Below the pieces are notes generated by a model. That model saw nothing but the letters and a program-made list of their open reading frames with translations. It ran no database searches and was not told the DNA's origin. This document shows positions 47,901-60,629 of a DNA stretch of 64,000 nucleotides, piece after piece. A program made the translations under genes and the position numbers. Position 1 is the stretch's first letter, and each line of letters starts with the position of its first letter. Location of the stretch: positions 64,662 to 128,661 of the forward strand of contig CAJJDN010000029.1 in the NCBI GenBank assembly GCA_905182985.1. The letters are read 5' to 3'. This DNA comes from Paramecium sonneborni. Its lineage: Eukaryota; Ciliophora; Oligohymenophorea; Peniculida; Parameciidae.

Positions 47901-50900
47901 ATTTTATTAAAAATCTTGAATTTAAAGAAGGGGATACTACTACTATCAATTAATGGAAATAAAAATTAGCAGAAGATTTATAAGTTGCATATTTATAATT
48001 AGATATTACTCTTGATAATCGTCCTATTGAATATTTATTTGATATTGTTGAAACCCTTGTTAGTCAAGCCTTTTATTAATTAGCTATTGTGAGAGTTAAA
48101 ATTAATAATAAGAACCATCCTAAAAATTATCTTTCTCAAGAATAACGTACATTTGAAATTTTATTTAAATTGCTTGACAAACAAGAAAGCATTGAATTTT
48201 TGACTTAAGTTTGGGATCTAATCAATAGGTTACCAACTAATATTATTAAGAAAAGGTAAGTTGAATTATGTAAAGATTGGAAATAGTATTTAGACCATCA
48301 ATTCTTTGATATGTTTTATGTATTATAAATCATATAAACATTATTAGAAAACGAATAATGGTGTGAATAATTCAATAATTGTGAAGGTGTTGATTTGATT
48401 ACTTAAAGATTTTTAGGATAACAATTACAATTTCAATAACGTCCTCTTGAAATCAAATGTTGCTTGACTTATTTAGAAATTTTAAGTCATCCTTAAATTA
48501 ACATTTAAGAATCCTAATTAATTGAATAAATTAAGTCTAAAATTATTGAAATTATTCAACAATTATGTGTCTATATTAAAACTAAAAAAAAGGTAGAAGC
48601 TGGATAAAGGAAATCACCTTAATAAAAGGAAATGAATGAGATTGAATCGCGTTTACTTAGAAAATGTTTTTTTTAATTAGATAAAGACGGATGCATATAA
48701 TACATTAATAATTCTGAATTAAAATCATAACTATATTCTTTCTTTGTTGAACATGATAATTAAGAACTAAAGAAAGAATATAGCTTATAATTATTAAGTT
48801 TAAGAAATTCTCCAGAGAGTAAACTTTTAATTAGAACTGTTTTAGAATAAGTTCTAAAGGATGTAATATCAAATAAAAAGTAAAAATGCGAGCATTACTT
48901 TGAATTCTGCTGTAATTTATTATAATAAGAATAAAACTTGAATATATAAAATTTAGACTATGAAGAATTATTAACATATATTAGATAGAATTTGGGATAG
49001 TTACCTTTTAATGAAAACACTATAAAAGATTAAGACCAAATTTTGATAGGTTTATTAAAATTATTGAATGTTTTAATAGATAGAATTCCTTCATTGTCAA
49101 CTAATTAAGGATTATTTGAATAATTACTTAGTTATTTATTTGAAAATGAAGGAGAAACAAGATGTAAATGTAAATCATAATAATCTCGAACAGCTGGATT
49201 TAATTGTTTTTTTACCTTATTAAAATCTCCATAGAATATGTAAAAGTTTTTGGATAGAGTATCTCCATTGCATTATACACATACTTGGAGAACAAAGAAT
49301 TTCAATGATTGGAATATATAGAGTAAATTTCATGAGAAATCATCTACAGGATATGTTGGACTATATAATTTAGGATGTATTTGTTATATGAATTCTTTAC
49401 TTCAATAATTATATATGGTTCCTGCTTTTAGAGAAAAGTTATTATAAATTGAAGATAAGAGTACAGGTGCATTAGAAGAGAATTTATTACATTAATTGAA
49501 GTGTTTATTTTTAGCATTAAAACATTCTTAAAAACAATATCATAATCCAAAGAAATTCTGTCATGCATTTAAAGATTTAGATGGGAATCCAACAAATATA
49601 TTTGAATAAATGGATGTTGATGAATTTTGTAATTTATTAATGGACAGAATAGAATTAAATATTAAGTCAACTTCTGAAGAGGATTTAGTTAAAAAAAACT
49701 TTGGAGGAGTCTAATCTAATGAGATTATAGGAAAGACTTGTCCTCATTATTCAGAGAGAGAAGAACCTTTCTTTGCTATTTCTTTGCCTGTGGCTAATAA
49801 AAAGAATTTAGAAGAGTGCTTATAAACATTAGTTTAAGGAGATTTACTAGAAGGAGAAAATGCTTACAGTTGTGAATAATGTAATAAAAAGGTAAGTGCT
49901 TTAAAGAGAACTTGTATTAAAAAATTACCTGATCATTTAATTTTAGTTTTGAAGAGATTTAATTTTGATTTTGATTCAATGGCGAAAGTAAAAATAAATG
50001 AAAGAATTGAATTTCCATTTGAATTAGATCTATTGCCTTACTCACAGCAAGGATTAAGATAATAAGAAAATAGATAAAATACTTAAAATGAATAAGATAA
50101 CCCATAAGAATATTATCAATATAGATTAACAGGAGTTGTAATTCATATTGGCTCAGCTGATTGTGGTCATTATTATTCATTTATTTAAGATAGATAAGAT
50201 TTAAATAAATGGTATGAGTTTAATGATATAACTGTATCACCTGCAGATATTAAGGATGTCAAAAATGATGGATTTGGAGGTTTTGATAGATTTCTAAAAT
50301 CTAAATATCCAACCTAATTTAAGGATAAGTCAAAAAGTGCTTATATGTTATTTTATGAAAGAATTAAACCTTTAAACAGCAAATAAGAATTGATGGATAT
50401 TGAAAATGATTAAAAAACTACATAATTTTTAGATGAAATAAAAGATGAAAATAGAAAGTTTTAGATTTAAAGATTTATATTCAGTCCTGAATACTTTATT
50501 TTTATTTAGAATTTAATAAAATTTGAATTGTCATAAAATTAAGTTACCGAACAAATTGTTAAAACTCTTGTTTTCTTTTATTTGACATGTGCAGTAAGAG
50601 AAAATGATAAAACCTTCATTTCTAATAATATATTAGATATTTAAGAACTTTTAAGAAGAGCTCCTAATACATGTGAATGGTTATTAAAATGCTTTTCTTA
50701 ATATCATTACATAAGAGAATTTTAATTTGATTGTTCAAAGAAGATGGTCAGAAAATTTGTTATTACTTTGATTTTGACTGCAATTGAAACTATTCAAAAA
50801 TAAGAAGGATATTCAATTTTGAATGAATATGAAGATGATAAGCCAAAATCTTTGGTAGCTTCTTTAATAAATTCTTGGATTCTAATGATTCCAGATTTAA

Positions 50901-51598
50901 AGAAGAGTCTCAAAAATTCAATAGAATATTATGATCTATTTTATAGATTTGCTAAATTAAGTTAGTACAATTCGTAATATTTGATTTCAATAAAAATAGT
51001 AGGTAAATTTTTAGATCTTTTTACTGATGCTTTATAAATAAATGTTAATAAAATAAATTTAGTAAATAAAGAATCTGTAAGAAAAATGGATGATCTAAAA
51101 GTAATTAAATATTCAGAAGATTAAAATATATTCTTAGGATATTAAAATATATAAAATGTTGATTTAGCATCTAATTATTATGATGAACTTCTTGAAAAGA
51201 AATTCGAAAAGTCTATGAATTCTGGTCCATCTACTAGTAGAATGTATATGTGGAGATTAATAGCTTTTTTGCTTAAAACTGAAGGAAAGAATGCTTTGAG
51301 CATTGAAGAATAATAACTATTATAATTTGATAATTCTATTTTGATGGCAATATTAGAAGAAGGTGATAATAAAATGGCAATTAGGATGATATCTGACATT
51401 CTTTCAGTTCTATCCTATGAAAATCAAAAATAAACTGAATTGATTCTTATAGCAATAAATAAATAAATAATGGATAAGGAATATAAAGAGTACAGAAAAT
51501 ATTTAGTAGTTTTAAAAAGACTATTTAATATAAAAGATTAGCTTTAATTAATGAGAGTAAGATAATAAAAATATATTATTAGATTCATTAAGGAATGA
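44981..51598 (+). CDS. Very large ubiquitin-specific protease (peptidase C19, USP9X/USP34-like)
   Basis: 2,182 residues after removing introns at 45329-45345 (17 nt), 45581-45606 (26 nt) and 45729-45754 (26 nt), all with AAG ends; the rest is a single 5.8-kb exon. The first about 1,430 residues are helical and repeat-like without named motifs, as in USP9X/USP34. The catalytic domain starts at GLYNLGCICYMN (catalytic Cys1445; the family usually has NTC, here CIC), continues with DVDEFCNLLMDRI and a zinc-like CEQCNKK, then HIGSADCGHYYSFI (His1707) and WYEFNDITVSP. The triad is therefore intact. Removes ubiquitin from substrates. About 400 further residues follow. An in-frame stretch at 45155-45175 could be a further 21-nt intron (GT...AAG) and cannot be decided by eye. 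Confidence 0.9.
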
Positions 51599-51692
51599 CT
51601 AAATTATTGGAAATTATGTAAAAATAATCTCAATATTTTTTCGAAACAGATGTGTGTTAATAATACATCTTGAGAGTAATTTATTTATTTTA

Positions 51693-52343
51693 ATGTAGAT
51701 GGTTTTTAGAAATCAAGCTGTATATTAATGGATGGTTAAAAATTAAAGAGTGTGGTAATGGATTATTGAAACTAATAATACACAATCAAATCCAAATGAA
51801 AAACTCATATAAAATAATTCTAATTCTTAGAAATGTAATCATAGATTGCATAAAATTTATTTACCAATAACATCCTAAGCTTATGCTAGATTATTGAATT
51901 GGAAAAAATAATAATTTTTGAATTTAGCAAAAGAACCATTTAAATAAAATGAAGATTTTGATACTGATGATGATTTATCAGAGAAAACTGTAAATGTTGA
52001 AGATAAAATAGATTATTAGTAAATATTTAATTTATTTAAAAGTGATCAAAATTAATGGATTACCGCAACTGTAAGTAAAGTTATGGCAGATTATATTCAT
52101 TTAACATTTAGTGGTAAAATGGCACCTCAAAGTATAGATGTAGAATTGGATAATGAAAGATTAGCTCCATTTAATACATTATCATCCAATAATAAAATAC
52201 CAGGTATTTAAATATATTTGAAATCATTAGGATATAATAACAATTCCTAAGAGATGGCTATTGAAAATTAATCTGACCATGATAATGACACTGAAGAGGG
52301 TAATAATAATTCAATTAATTAATCTGATTCAGATGAAGAATGA
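51693..52343 (+). CDS. Small acidic protein with Tudor-knot/agenet-like domain
   Basis: 216 residues, no intron, starting MQMVFRNQAVYQWMVKN (a second in-frame ATG follows at 51699). Residues of about 118-160 read QWITATVSKVMADYIHLTFSG...DVELDNERLAPFNT, the pattern W-x-A-T-V...I-x-L-x-F-x-G...R-(I/L)-A-P-F typical of chromo-barrel/Tudor-knot domains that in ciliates and other protists often sit next to ubiquitin-pathway modules. The C-terminus is strongly acidic (DNDTEEGNNNSINQSDSDEE). It begins 94 bp after the USP gene on the same strand; in some protist proteins such a domain is fused to ubiquitin enzymes, so a functional link is possible but unproven. Confidence 0.72.
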
Positions 52344-52417
52344 AATTAAATATCAATAAAGTATTACAATAAGCAGTTAATATAATTAATAATAATAATA
52401 TATATAAAATAATAGAG

Positions 52418-53215
52418 ATGTCCAAATCGTGGTAAATTCATCAAAGCTTACAAGAAAGTTTATGTTCACAATTGAATAAAGATGAAATTCTAGAAGAATT
52501 TTTACAAGTTTGTAATCACATAGCTAATGAAGATTAAAATAGTATCAAAAGTTTGAATTCAAAATTATAAACTATCAAAAAACACTATGCCTAATAAAAA
52601 TGCAGAATTGATCATCAATTTAAATACATCTAGACTTTATTAGAGCAAAAAAGAAAAGATTTAATCGCTTAATTAAATAATCATGAATTAGAATTAGATA
52701 AAACGTTTTAACACTTAAGAGATGAGGTTACTCAAATATAATCAGTTGTCTTTAATATTTAGAATGACATCCTTAGCAATAGATAGGAAATTTTATCTGA
52801 AGTAGATGATGAAACTTTTTAGAATATCCTCACTCAATTTGATCAATAAATATAAATGTCTTAAAATTATAAGAAAGAACTATTATCAACAAGAATAACA
52901 TTGATAATTATAGAAGAGTGGACAGCTAGTCATTAAGATGTGATAAAGCATCTCCTTAATTAGTCTATTACAATAAAGGATTACTAAAAGTAAATAGAAC
53001 CTCATCATACAGAGTTAAGTGCTTCTACTTGTAGTGATAAGATGTATTCATCAAATAGATCAAGTTAAGAACTTCCAATTAAATAAACTCCTTTAATAAT
53101 TAGTTTTGATTAAAAGTACTATCTGCAATCAAAATAGATTGATATAACCAAATCTGAATCAGATAATCATGATAGTTGTGAATCTGATTTTTTAGAGGAA
53201 TGGGCAAAGTAATGA
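52418..53215 (+). CDS. Coiled-coil protein, unrecognised
   Basis: 265 residues, no intron. Starts MSKSWQIHQSLQESLCSQLN. Residues of about 40-190 are helical with coiled-coil heptads (LLEQKRKDLIAQLNNHELEL, VTQIQSVVFNIQNDILSNRQ), resembling the B-box C-terminal coiled coils of TRIM-type proteins but without RING or B-box. The last 80 residues are Ser-rich and acidic (SESDNHDSCESDFLEEW). No signal peptide or membrane helix. Lies 74 bp downstream of the Tudor-like gene. Confidence 0.85.
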
Positions 53216-53279
53216 TTGCATACTAAATAATTTATTTTTGTTGTATTATATAAATGGATTACTAAAATTAATTAAAATT

Positions 53280-55622
53280 TCATTTTTTTTGTTTTATAAT
53301 AAAGTCTTTTCTACCACTTTATTTTTACATATTAATTCCTGGGACATTAGGTCGAATGGCTTTTTCAGCTTTTTCAATTTTAGAAATATTAATGGCAGCA
53401 GGTACTTGTTATTGTTATGATTCTGAATCATTATCTCCTTATTTTTAATTAAATCTTTTAGTTTTAGAATTCATTTAAACAGCAGTTCTTTAATCTCTAG
53501 GAGGTTTAACATCAATTTATAAGACATTATTATCAACTTTAGGTTAAAATCTGGGATCATCTGCTCTTTCTGGTTATTTTTCAAAATTAACATTTCCAAC
53601 AACCCTTTTTTCAACTTGATCAAATTTAGGTTCTATGATAGCTTCTTAGTCTTTAATTTATGGTCCTTCAGGTCTTTCTAATTATTTTTCAAAATTAGGA
53701 ATATTTTTAACTCTAGGTTTGATTGGTGCATAGTCAACATTAAGTAGCAATTCAACTTCTTTAATTTCAGGTTCTGGTCTTGGATCTGATTATTTTTCAA
53801 AATCAAAAGTTGGTATATGTGGTTTTGGTTTATGAGGATCTAAAATAAGATTATCACCATCAATAGGTCCATCAGGTTTTTGTATAGGCTCATGATCAAT
53901 TTCAACATATCTATTAAAATTAACAGTTTTAAGTTCTTTATCAATTTATTTGAATTAAACATCATATTCACCAATTTCAGGTTATTTATTTCTTCTTTAC
54001 ATATATTATTTAAACATAGTCATATCATCAAAATATTAGAGCCATTCTTTTAAACCTCTACCTTTTTTTCCAGCTAATTAAATATCTTAAACTAATTATT
54101 CTCTAATAGCATTCATATTAACATCATAAAATTTATGTTATTCTGGAAATAATTCTTTATCTGGAGGATGAATTGGTTTAACATCTGTATCTTCATGATA
54201 TTTAAATGTTTAAATTTATGGTTTAATTGCATCTAAAGTAGGATAGAGTTATTCATCATAATCATTAAAATCTTTTCCTTTAGTAGGATCAATTACATTT
54301 ATCCTATCATTTTTATCATTCAATGGAGCAATTTTAACACCTTTTATAGCTGGATCAACTTAAACATGAGATGGATCATAATATCCAGGAGCAACCTTAT
54401 CTTCAATTTCTAAAGTTAGTCTTGCTTTAGTGGGTTCAATATCCCATCTAACAGCATCAGGTGCTTTTGGTTTTATTGGATCTACATTTATTTCTAAATC
54501 TGGTCTCATATCTAAGTCTTCTTTTTTTATTTTCTTAATTCTTTCCTCCTTACCAAACTTTACTTATATTGGGTTTGGCTTAATATAATCATCTTTTGAA
54601 TAGTAATAATCTGGTCCTGGAATTGGTCTATCCGGAGGAATTCTTCTCTCCGTTGAATGACTTTTGAATACTACCATACAAGGTTGTTTTTCTTCATGAA
54701 TCTCATATTAACCTGGTCCTACAGTTATTGCTTATATATCGTCTAATAATTTCCTTATCAAAAATCTTCTCATTTTTGAGCCTTTTGGATGTGAATTAAA
54801 ATCATTATAAGCTTATTTAATTACTACACCAGTTATATTTTATCTTATAGCTTTATCTAATTCTAAAGGTCTTCGTCTATATTCTTCTAATCTTAATTAT
54901 TCATTCATTTTGTTAATTTCATCTCTTTGTATTAAATATTTGTTCTTTTTAATTGGCTTACTAATTTTAGGGATAGGAATGTTTGGACGAATAGAATTGT
55001 AATTAGGATTGATCGATTCTTAATTATTAACTTTAACTTTTTAAAATCTATCATCCTTTCCAAATGTTCGATTTTACTATTTCTTTTCTTTTATTTCAAT
55101 TTCATAACTCCCTGGACCAACTGTTATCATTGAAGCTTAAGTTGAAATATCATCCTCTCTTATTTTAGATTCTGAAATTACAACAGAACTTGCTTTCCTT
55201 TTTACAAAGTCATAATTTGGTTCTAATGGAGTTGTTGGAATAATTTTGGTTTCCTAAAATCTTTAACTCTTTGAAAATGTCACACTTGGTTATGATTACT
55301 AATATATTTAATATCTCTCTCTTATACCTTTATGCTAGACATTGATACATTTAAAGGAAGTTCATTTATAATATCATCTTTCTTATTGTCCTTAAATCTT
55401 GATGTTTTAGTAAAAGAAAAGCTTGGGGCATTCTAACAATTTTAATTTGACTAAGAATAAATGACTGTTTGATATGATTCTTATATCGATTCTATTCATA
55501 TTCAAGAAATTCGTACTTATTTCATACTTTCCTAAACATTTATTCATTTCTCTCTCGTATTCAGACATAGATGTCTTACATTCAGAAATCTCTAATTCTA
55601 ATTAGTCGAATAATTCATCCAT
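53280..55622 (-). CDS. Sperm-tail PG-rich repeat (STPG/SHIPPO-type) axonemal protein
   Basis: 762 residues after removing introns at 55516-55492 (25 nt) and 55327-55299 (29 nt). Contains PG-rich repeat hallmarks: VGPGSYEIEIKEKK, VGPGQYEIHEEKQ and VAPGYYDPSHV, plus many P-x-x-D-F-E-K type units in the C-terminal half. Proteins of this type line ciliary or cortical microtubules, often as microtubule inner proteins. Starts MDELFDQLELEISECKTSM and ends GRKDFIIKQKK. Extended, proline-rich, no membrane segments. Convergent with the upstream coiled-coil gene (64 bp apart). Confidence 0.85.
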
Positions 55623-55774
55623 TTTTATAATTATATTTAATAACTTCTCTTATTATAAATTATTGCTCATCCAATATCATTTATTCTTCAATTTTTTACC
55701 CTTCTTGTTATTACAACTTAATTCTTGTTATTTAATATGATTTTAATAAATATTTAAATAAAATAAAACAAGGC

Positions 55775-55990
55775 ATGCCAAATCACTTATTCAGAACACA
55801 TCCAAGAACTTATGGAAAAGATTCTAGAGGTAATTAACTTCCTAAACTTCTTAGAATGCAGAGTATGTGGAGCTAGATAAGGTTTGATAAGAAAATATGG
55901 TATGAATACTTGCAGAAGATGCTTTAGAGAAAATTATGAGTTGATTGGATTTCACAAGGTATAATATATATCTTAATTCAGTACAATTGA
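55775..55990 (+). CDS. RPS29: 40S ribosomal protein S29 (uS14)
   Basis: 55 residues, close to the usual 56, after removing introns at 55830-55854 (25 nt) and 55959-55981 (23 nt, CAG end). Reads MPNHLFRTHPRTYGKDSR, then ECRVCGARQGLIRKYGMNTC and RRCFRENYELIGFHKYN. The CxxC...CxxC zinc ribbon (CRVC, CRRC) and GLIRKYG core are diagnostic. It sits in the head of the small ribosomal subunit. The second intron falls between the last lysine and the final two residues. Too short for a standard-code frame list to show. Confidence 0.96.
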
Positions 55991-56075
55991 TCAGATTTTT
56001 GATATATTATTAAAACCATACGTACATTTATTTACTATCCAAAATATTCTTTAATAATTTAAATAAACAATATTC

Positions 56076-56716
56076 ATGTCTCTCATTCTTCAAAATCTTT
56101 ACTTAGGAAGTGTTAGCATTGCCAAGGATATTAAGTTTATTAAAGAAAAAAACATTAAATATATACTTATCTGCGCAAAAGGATTAAAATAATATTACCC
56201 TAATATAGTCTAATATAAGTAACTTAATATTTCTGATAATCCTTGCACTGTAATCATTACTCATTTTCCAGAGTCTATTGAATTTATTCAGACTAATATA
56301 AGTACCTTTTTAATTATTTACTTTTAGAAAATGCTGCTATTTTAATCCATTGCTTAGGTGGTAAATCTAGATCAGTTTCAATTACAATTGCTTATCTTAT
56401 GTTTTTATTACATGTAACCTATGATCAAGCATTTTAACATGTAAAATAACGTCATTTTGAAGCCTAACCTAACGCTGGTTTTATTAAGTAATTAAAAACC
56501 TTTCAAAAAGTGTTATAAATTTATGGTAAACCAAAGTAAAATGATTTCAAAGCCCTAAATTAAATTTTATTTGATAATAATGTCGAAACTTAAGTTAAAA
56601 TGAAGCTAAGCTCAATTTAGTTTAAAAATAATTATGAAATACAAGAAAACTAAGATTAAGAAGACATTTAAGAAGACTTAGATATTTAGTTCATTTAATA
56701 AAATGAAAAATAATGA
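56076..56716 (+). CDS. Dual-specificity protein phosphatase (small)
   Basis: 204 residues with one intron at 56302-56327 (26 nt). Starts MSLILQNLYLGSVSIAKDIK, the standard DSP opening (LYLGS). The signature HCLGGKSRS (Cys84, Arg90) is intact, followed by SVSITIAYLMFLLHVTYDQA and QPNAGFIKQLKTFQKVL. The general acid is not certain: the loop INISDNP carries an Asp that could serve. The C-terminal 60 residues are acidic and Gln-rich (ENQDQEDIQEDLDIQ). Similar in size and plan to the phosphatases at 42257 and 59387 but not obviously a recent duplicate of either. Confidence 0.9.
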
Positions 56717-56774
56717 AAATAGATCAACAATTTTATTTTTATTATTTTTATTAATATTTAATTTTTAACAAATA

Positions 56775-58231
56775 ATGATTAAAGGCGATTAGATCGTCCC
56801 TTATTCAGCCTTATATATAGATATGTAATATAGACATTTATTTAATACTTTATGGGCATACTTAAAGCCTGTGGATTAAAATAAATATATTTAAGAAGTA
56901 AATGTTATTCTAAAAGTTTCTTTTGCAGATTGAACAAATTTGGTTGGGAGGATTAAAAAATTAAAAAATTTTGATAACTTTATGTGTTAGAGCATCAACA
57001 GATTTAGTTTTATAAGTATATTTAATTTTAACTATCTAAGGCTTTAAATTGGCCACCAGGATCTGAAGTAATCATAACAGGAATCAATATTCCAGATATG
57101 ATTTAAGTACTTCGATTAAATGGAATAATTCCAGTGCCAGTGGAAGTAAATCCAGATACTTTGGGATGTACATTAGATTCATTTAAAAAATTTTATACTG
57201 AAAAGGTATTTATTTGCTACATAAAAGACTAAAGGAATAATGATTTCATATGTTTTTGGAGCAAAATTTGATGCTACAGAAATCATAGATTGGGCTAAAT
57301 CAAAAGGATTATTTATAATGGAAGATGAGGCTGAGAGTTTTGTAGCTCCTAATGCAAAATGTATTTATTAATTAAAATTAATAGTAAATCCAAATGTTGA
57401 TTTTTCAACATTTAGTTTTGGTTCTATAAAAACTTGTTCTGCTTTTGGAGGATCAATAAGTGTGATTAGAAATAATGAAGCTTTATATAGAAAAATGAAG
57501 ACATTATAAGAGTCATACCCAAAGTGGTCTTAACATAAGTAAAATATTATTTAAACTTAAAGTTATTTTAAAAGGACTTTAAAAAATTTAATACCTATGA
57601 TATTATTAAATAGTCAAAAAATAAATAGAAGTTCAAGATGGGTTTTTATTAATTTTTTTTCAAATTGGGATTATAAAGAATTTGTTGTGAATAGTATAAG
57701 AGGTTTCTAAAAGAATCCATCTGATATATTATAAACATATAGATTTAGAGTTCCTGATCCAATGTTAGTGATGTTGGCTTTGAGAATGAAAACATTTGAT
57801 GTTGATTAATTTAATATAGCAACTTAAAGATAATTAGCTGGTTAAAAAATTCTAATAAAAGGAGGTCTGCTTGTACCAGGTCATGCAGTAGAAGATAGAA
57901 AATTTTGGTACTTATTTTATTTTATTCAAAATATAGGTTATATCCTGTTGTAGTACCAGACCCTGAAAAAACATATAAAATTTTGAATTCAAGAGGAATT
58001 GATGCTTATATGGGAGTAACCTAATTAGACATAGTTGAAAGTCCAATTGGAAGTTCGTATTAATATCCAAATAATACTTTATCTTATTTTAAAAATGTAA
58101 ATATTATATAATAATTAAAGATATTATATTTACCTATCCATTAAAATGCAGATTTAAAATCAATTTAAATAATTTGTAAACAAGTTGTAGAGGTAGTTGA
58201 TATGTTAAAAAATAGAAACCCAAAATTATGA
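56775..58231 (+). CDS. DegT/DnrJ/EryC1/StrS-type PLP aminotransferase
   Basis: 449 residues after removing introns at 56898-56928 (31 nt, CAG), 57016-57040 (25 nt, AAG), 57206-57227 (22 nt, AAG) and 57908-57936 (29 nt, TAG). Family features: an early VPYSALYID, PGSEVIITGINIPDM, then GIIPVPVEVNPDTL, an acidic cofactor motif MEDEAESF, and FSFGSIKTCSAFGGSISV, where the Lys near residue 192 is the expected Schiff-base lysine. Bacterial relatives aminate keto-sugars for surface glycans and antibiotics; here the substrate is unknown. The eukaryotic gene structure shows residence in the ciliate genome. A bacterial origin is an inference. The C-terminal portion (VPGHAVEDRKFWLYPVVVPD) is longer than usual and unidentified. 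Confidence 0.85.
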
Positions 58232-58444
58232 TTATTAATTTATTATTATTAATAATTAAAATTGAATTAATCGATTCAGTTTTTTTTATATTTCTAAAGC
58301 AATAATTATTTAAAAAAGTCTTAAATAATTCATTAAGTAGGAAAACAATAATTAATCTCCGCTATCTCATTTGAAAACCAAATAAATTGATTGAAAAATT
58401 ATTTAAAAAATCTTTTTTTAACACATATAATTTACAGAATTGAA

Positions 58445-58849
58445 ATGAATTTCGATGATGCTTCTTTATCTTCTCTCCATACTTATAGAGTCAAGACTCG
58501 ATAATAACTCAAAGGCATATAAAATTCCACTTAAAAGTCAAAACGAAAATACTGTCACATTTCTCTTGAAAGAAAGAATTAATTAATTTCCCTTGTCCTT
58601 GATAGAAAGTTGAGAATCAAAGATGTATACAATTATTCATATACCTTATATTAATAGGCTGCGATTATTTGTAATTTAAATTACTCCACTGCAAAAACCA
58701 TACTCTATACTTTGAGACATCGATTACCTAAATAGGCAGGATTCAAATTATATTCGAATAAATGTAAACCAAGACTTATAGTTAAAATTCAAAACAAGGG
58801 AACACTTGTAAATGAATATGATTTTTATTCATGTTTGAATTAAAATTGA
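58445..58849 (+). CDS. Small basic protein with helix-turn-helix-like segment
   Basis: 134 residues, intronless. Starts MNFDDASLSSLHTYRVKT. The middle reads YQQAAIICNLNYSTAKTILY, which matches the general pattern of a psq/homeodomain-like helix-turn-helix (AA.I..LNYSTAK.I). Flanking residues are basic (KSKRKY; LRHRLPKQAGFKLY). Such small HTH proteins may bind DNA, and the pattern also occurs in transposase-derived genes, but there is no transposase catalytic domain here. Function not assigned. Confidence 0.72.
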
Positions 58850-59386
58850 GGAACTTTTCAATATCATTTCATTATATTAAAAAGAATGGATATATATAAA
58901 TGTCATCTTATTTGAACACTAAAAAAGCTAGGGACCTTTGTTATATTTTTTAGATTAATGTTTTATTTTTTCAATAAAAACTCAATATTAATCCCACTTG
59001 TAATTTACATTATTTTAAAATGAATCTCAAAAATTTTATTATCTGATTTCTAGATATTTTCTTTCATATTTCCTTATTTTGCTAATCTAATTGAATTTCA
59101 AATTAAGTTGTTCTAAAAATAACTTAAGCAAAATTTAATTATAATAATAAGTCGGTCGGTTTTAGATGGACAAAATTATCTGTCTATTTGAGGAAAGAAA
59201 TTAAAAACAATGTTACAGAAAGAGATTTTCATAAAAATGACAAATTTAAATCAAATTTAATGGAAATGTTTTGTAAATCACATTTATTAGTCTATTCATT
59301 AGATTATATTATTTTAACAATAAAAAATATTCAAAAATAATTTAAAATTCATTGATAATTGGATTATAAAATATAAAATATATTTA
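58850..59386. other. Intergenic region
   Basis: About 540 bp between two plus-strand genes. AT-rich, no sustained frame, no structured RNA recognised. Confidence 0.6.
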
Positions 59387-60629
59387 ATGAGTGCGTAACC
59401 ACAGCAATAAATAATATTTGGTGCTTGTAAGGTTAAGGATGGTCTATATATAGGTGATGAATATGCAGCAAAAGTAATATACATTTATTTAACAATCAAG
59501 GACATAGAATTTATAGTGGCAAATAAAATTGGCTATATAGTTAATTGTTCCTCTGATTCTATTGAAAATCTCTTAGAAAACATAGGAATCATGTATTTCT
59601 CATTTTAATGGCCAGAAGATTAACCAGAAGTAATAAATTTGTATTTTAATCAAGATAGTTGTATCTAAAGACTTTGTAAATAATGTTTACGAGTTTATAG
59701 AGGAAAGTGTTACTTTAGGCTAAAGTTGTTTAATAACATCTTTACATGGTTAAAGCAGAGCTTGCTCTTTAGTTACTATTTATCTAATGAATAAGTATGA
59801 TTGTTAATTTATTAACTTAAGATTCAAATGGTCACTTTATAAGACACTAGAATATTTGAACTCAAGGAGAAGTGATTTAGAAATTAAAACATCATTTTTC
59901 ACTGTTCTGAATCAAATGGAGAAATTGCTTAATCCAGAAACTCTCTCAAAAAAATGGGAAATGTTTAATTCATAATTTATAATATTTTAGATAACATAAT
60001 ACGAATTAGGATGAAATTCTAATCACTAATACATTTTTTAATGCTCAATCATAATAGATCGATTAGATTTATATTCAACCAACTGAGTTCTAAAAAATGA
60101 ATAATAAATCTTATATTTCTTTAATAGGTTGGACTGAGTAACATGTTTAATAAAAACATAACCCTCTCAATTAATTTAAATCAATTCTTAAAGTATTATA
60201 AAACATTTAATTTAGGGATCAAATGCAGTTTTTACTAAAGATGGTGGAAATAGAAAATTCGCACTTAAATCCTTTTCAGTTAATAAAGAAAATATACCTG
60301 AAAGTGTACCTTAAAGAAAAAACACTCCATCTTAAAGGTCTACATAAAGAAGCACTAGTAATCCAAAATAAATATAGCAACCATTAATTCCTTAATCATT
60401 TATAAATTAATCTCAAGTTTCTACCCAAAATCTTTAAAATTAAACAATCAATTAAAATTAAAAGCTTCCTATAAAAACTATTCAGACACTCCCTCCTTCA
60501 GGATAAAATTCAAAAAAATCTTTAATTATTTAAAAAGAAAATAATTAACATAAAAAAAATAGTGGCAATTAAGTAGTCTATCCAGTGAAGATTTTAAGAC
60601 CAAAAATGCCTAATTTTGATAATATTTGA
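59387..60629 (+). CDS. Pseudophosphatase of the dual-specificity fold, with low-complexity tail
   Basis: 370 residues after removing five introns: 59474-59500, 59630-59654 and 59795-59821 (all AAG ends), 59963-59990 and 60193-60215 (TAG). The fold matches a DSP (GLYIGDEYAA at the start; YLMNKFKWSLYKTLEYL after the signature). The P-loop, however, reads TSLHGQSRA where HCxxGxxR is expected: the catalytic Cys is Ser101 and the preceding His is Thr, while Gly and Arg remain. This is the state of STYX-like phosphobinding pseudophosphatases. From about residue 220 the chain is Gln/Asn/Ser/Pro-rich (RSTQRSTSNPKQIQQ) and ends KILRPKMPNFDNI. Probably binds phosphoproteins rather than hydrolysing them. 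Confidence 0.88.
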
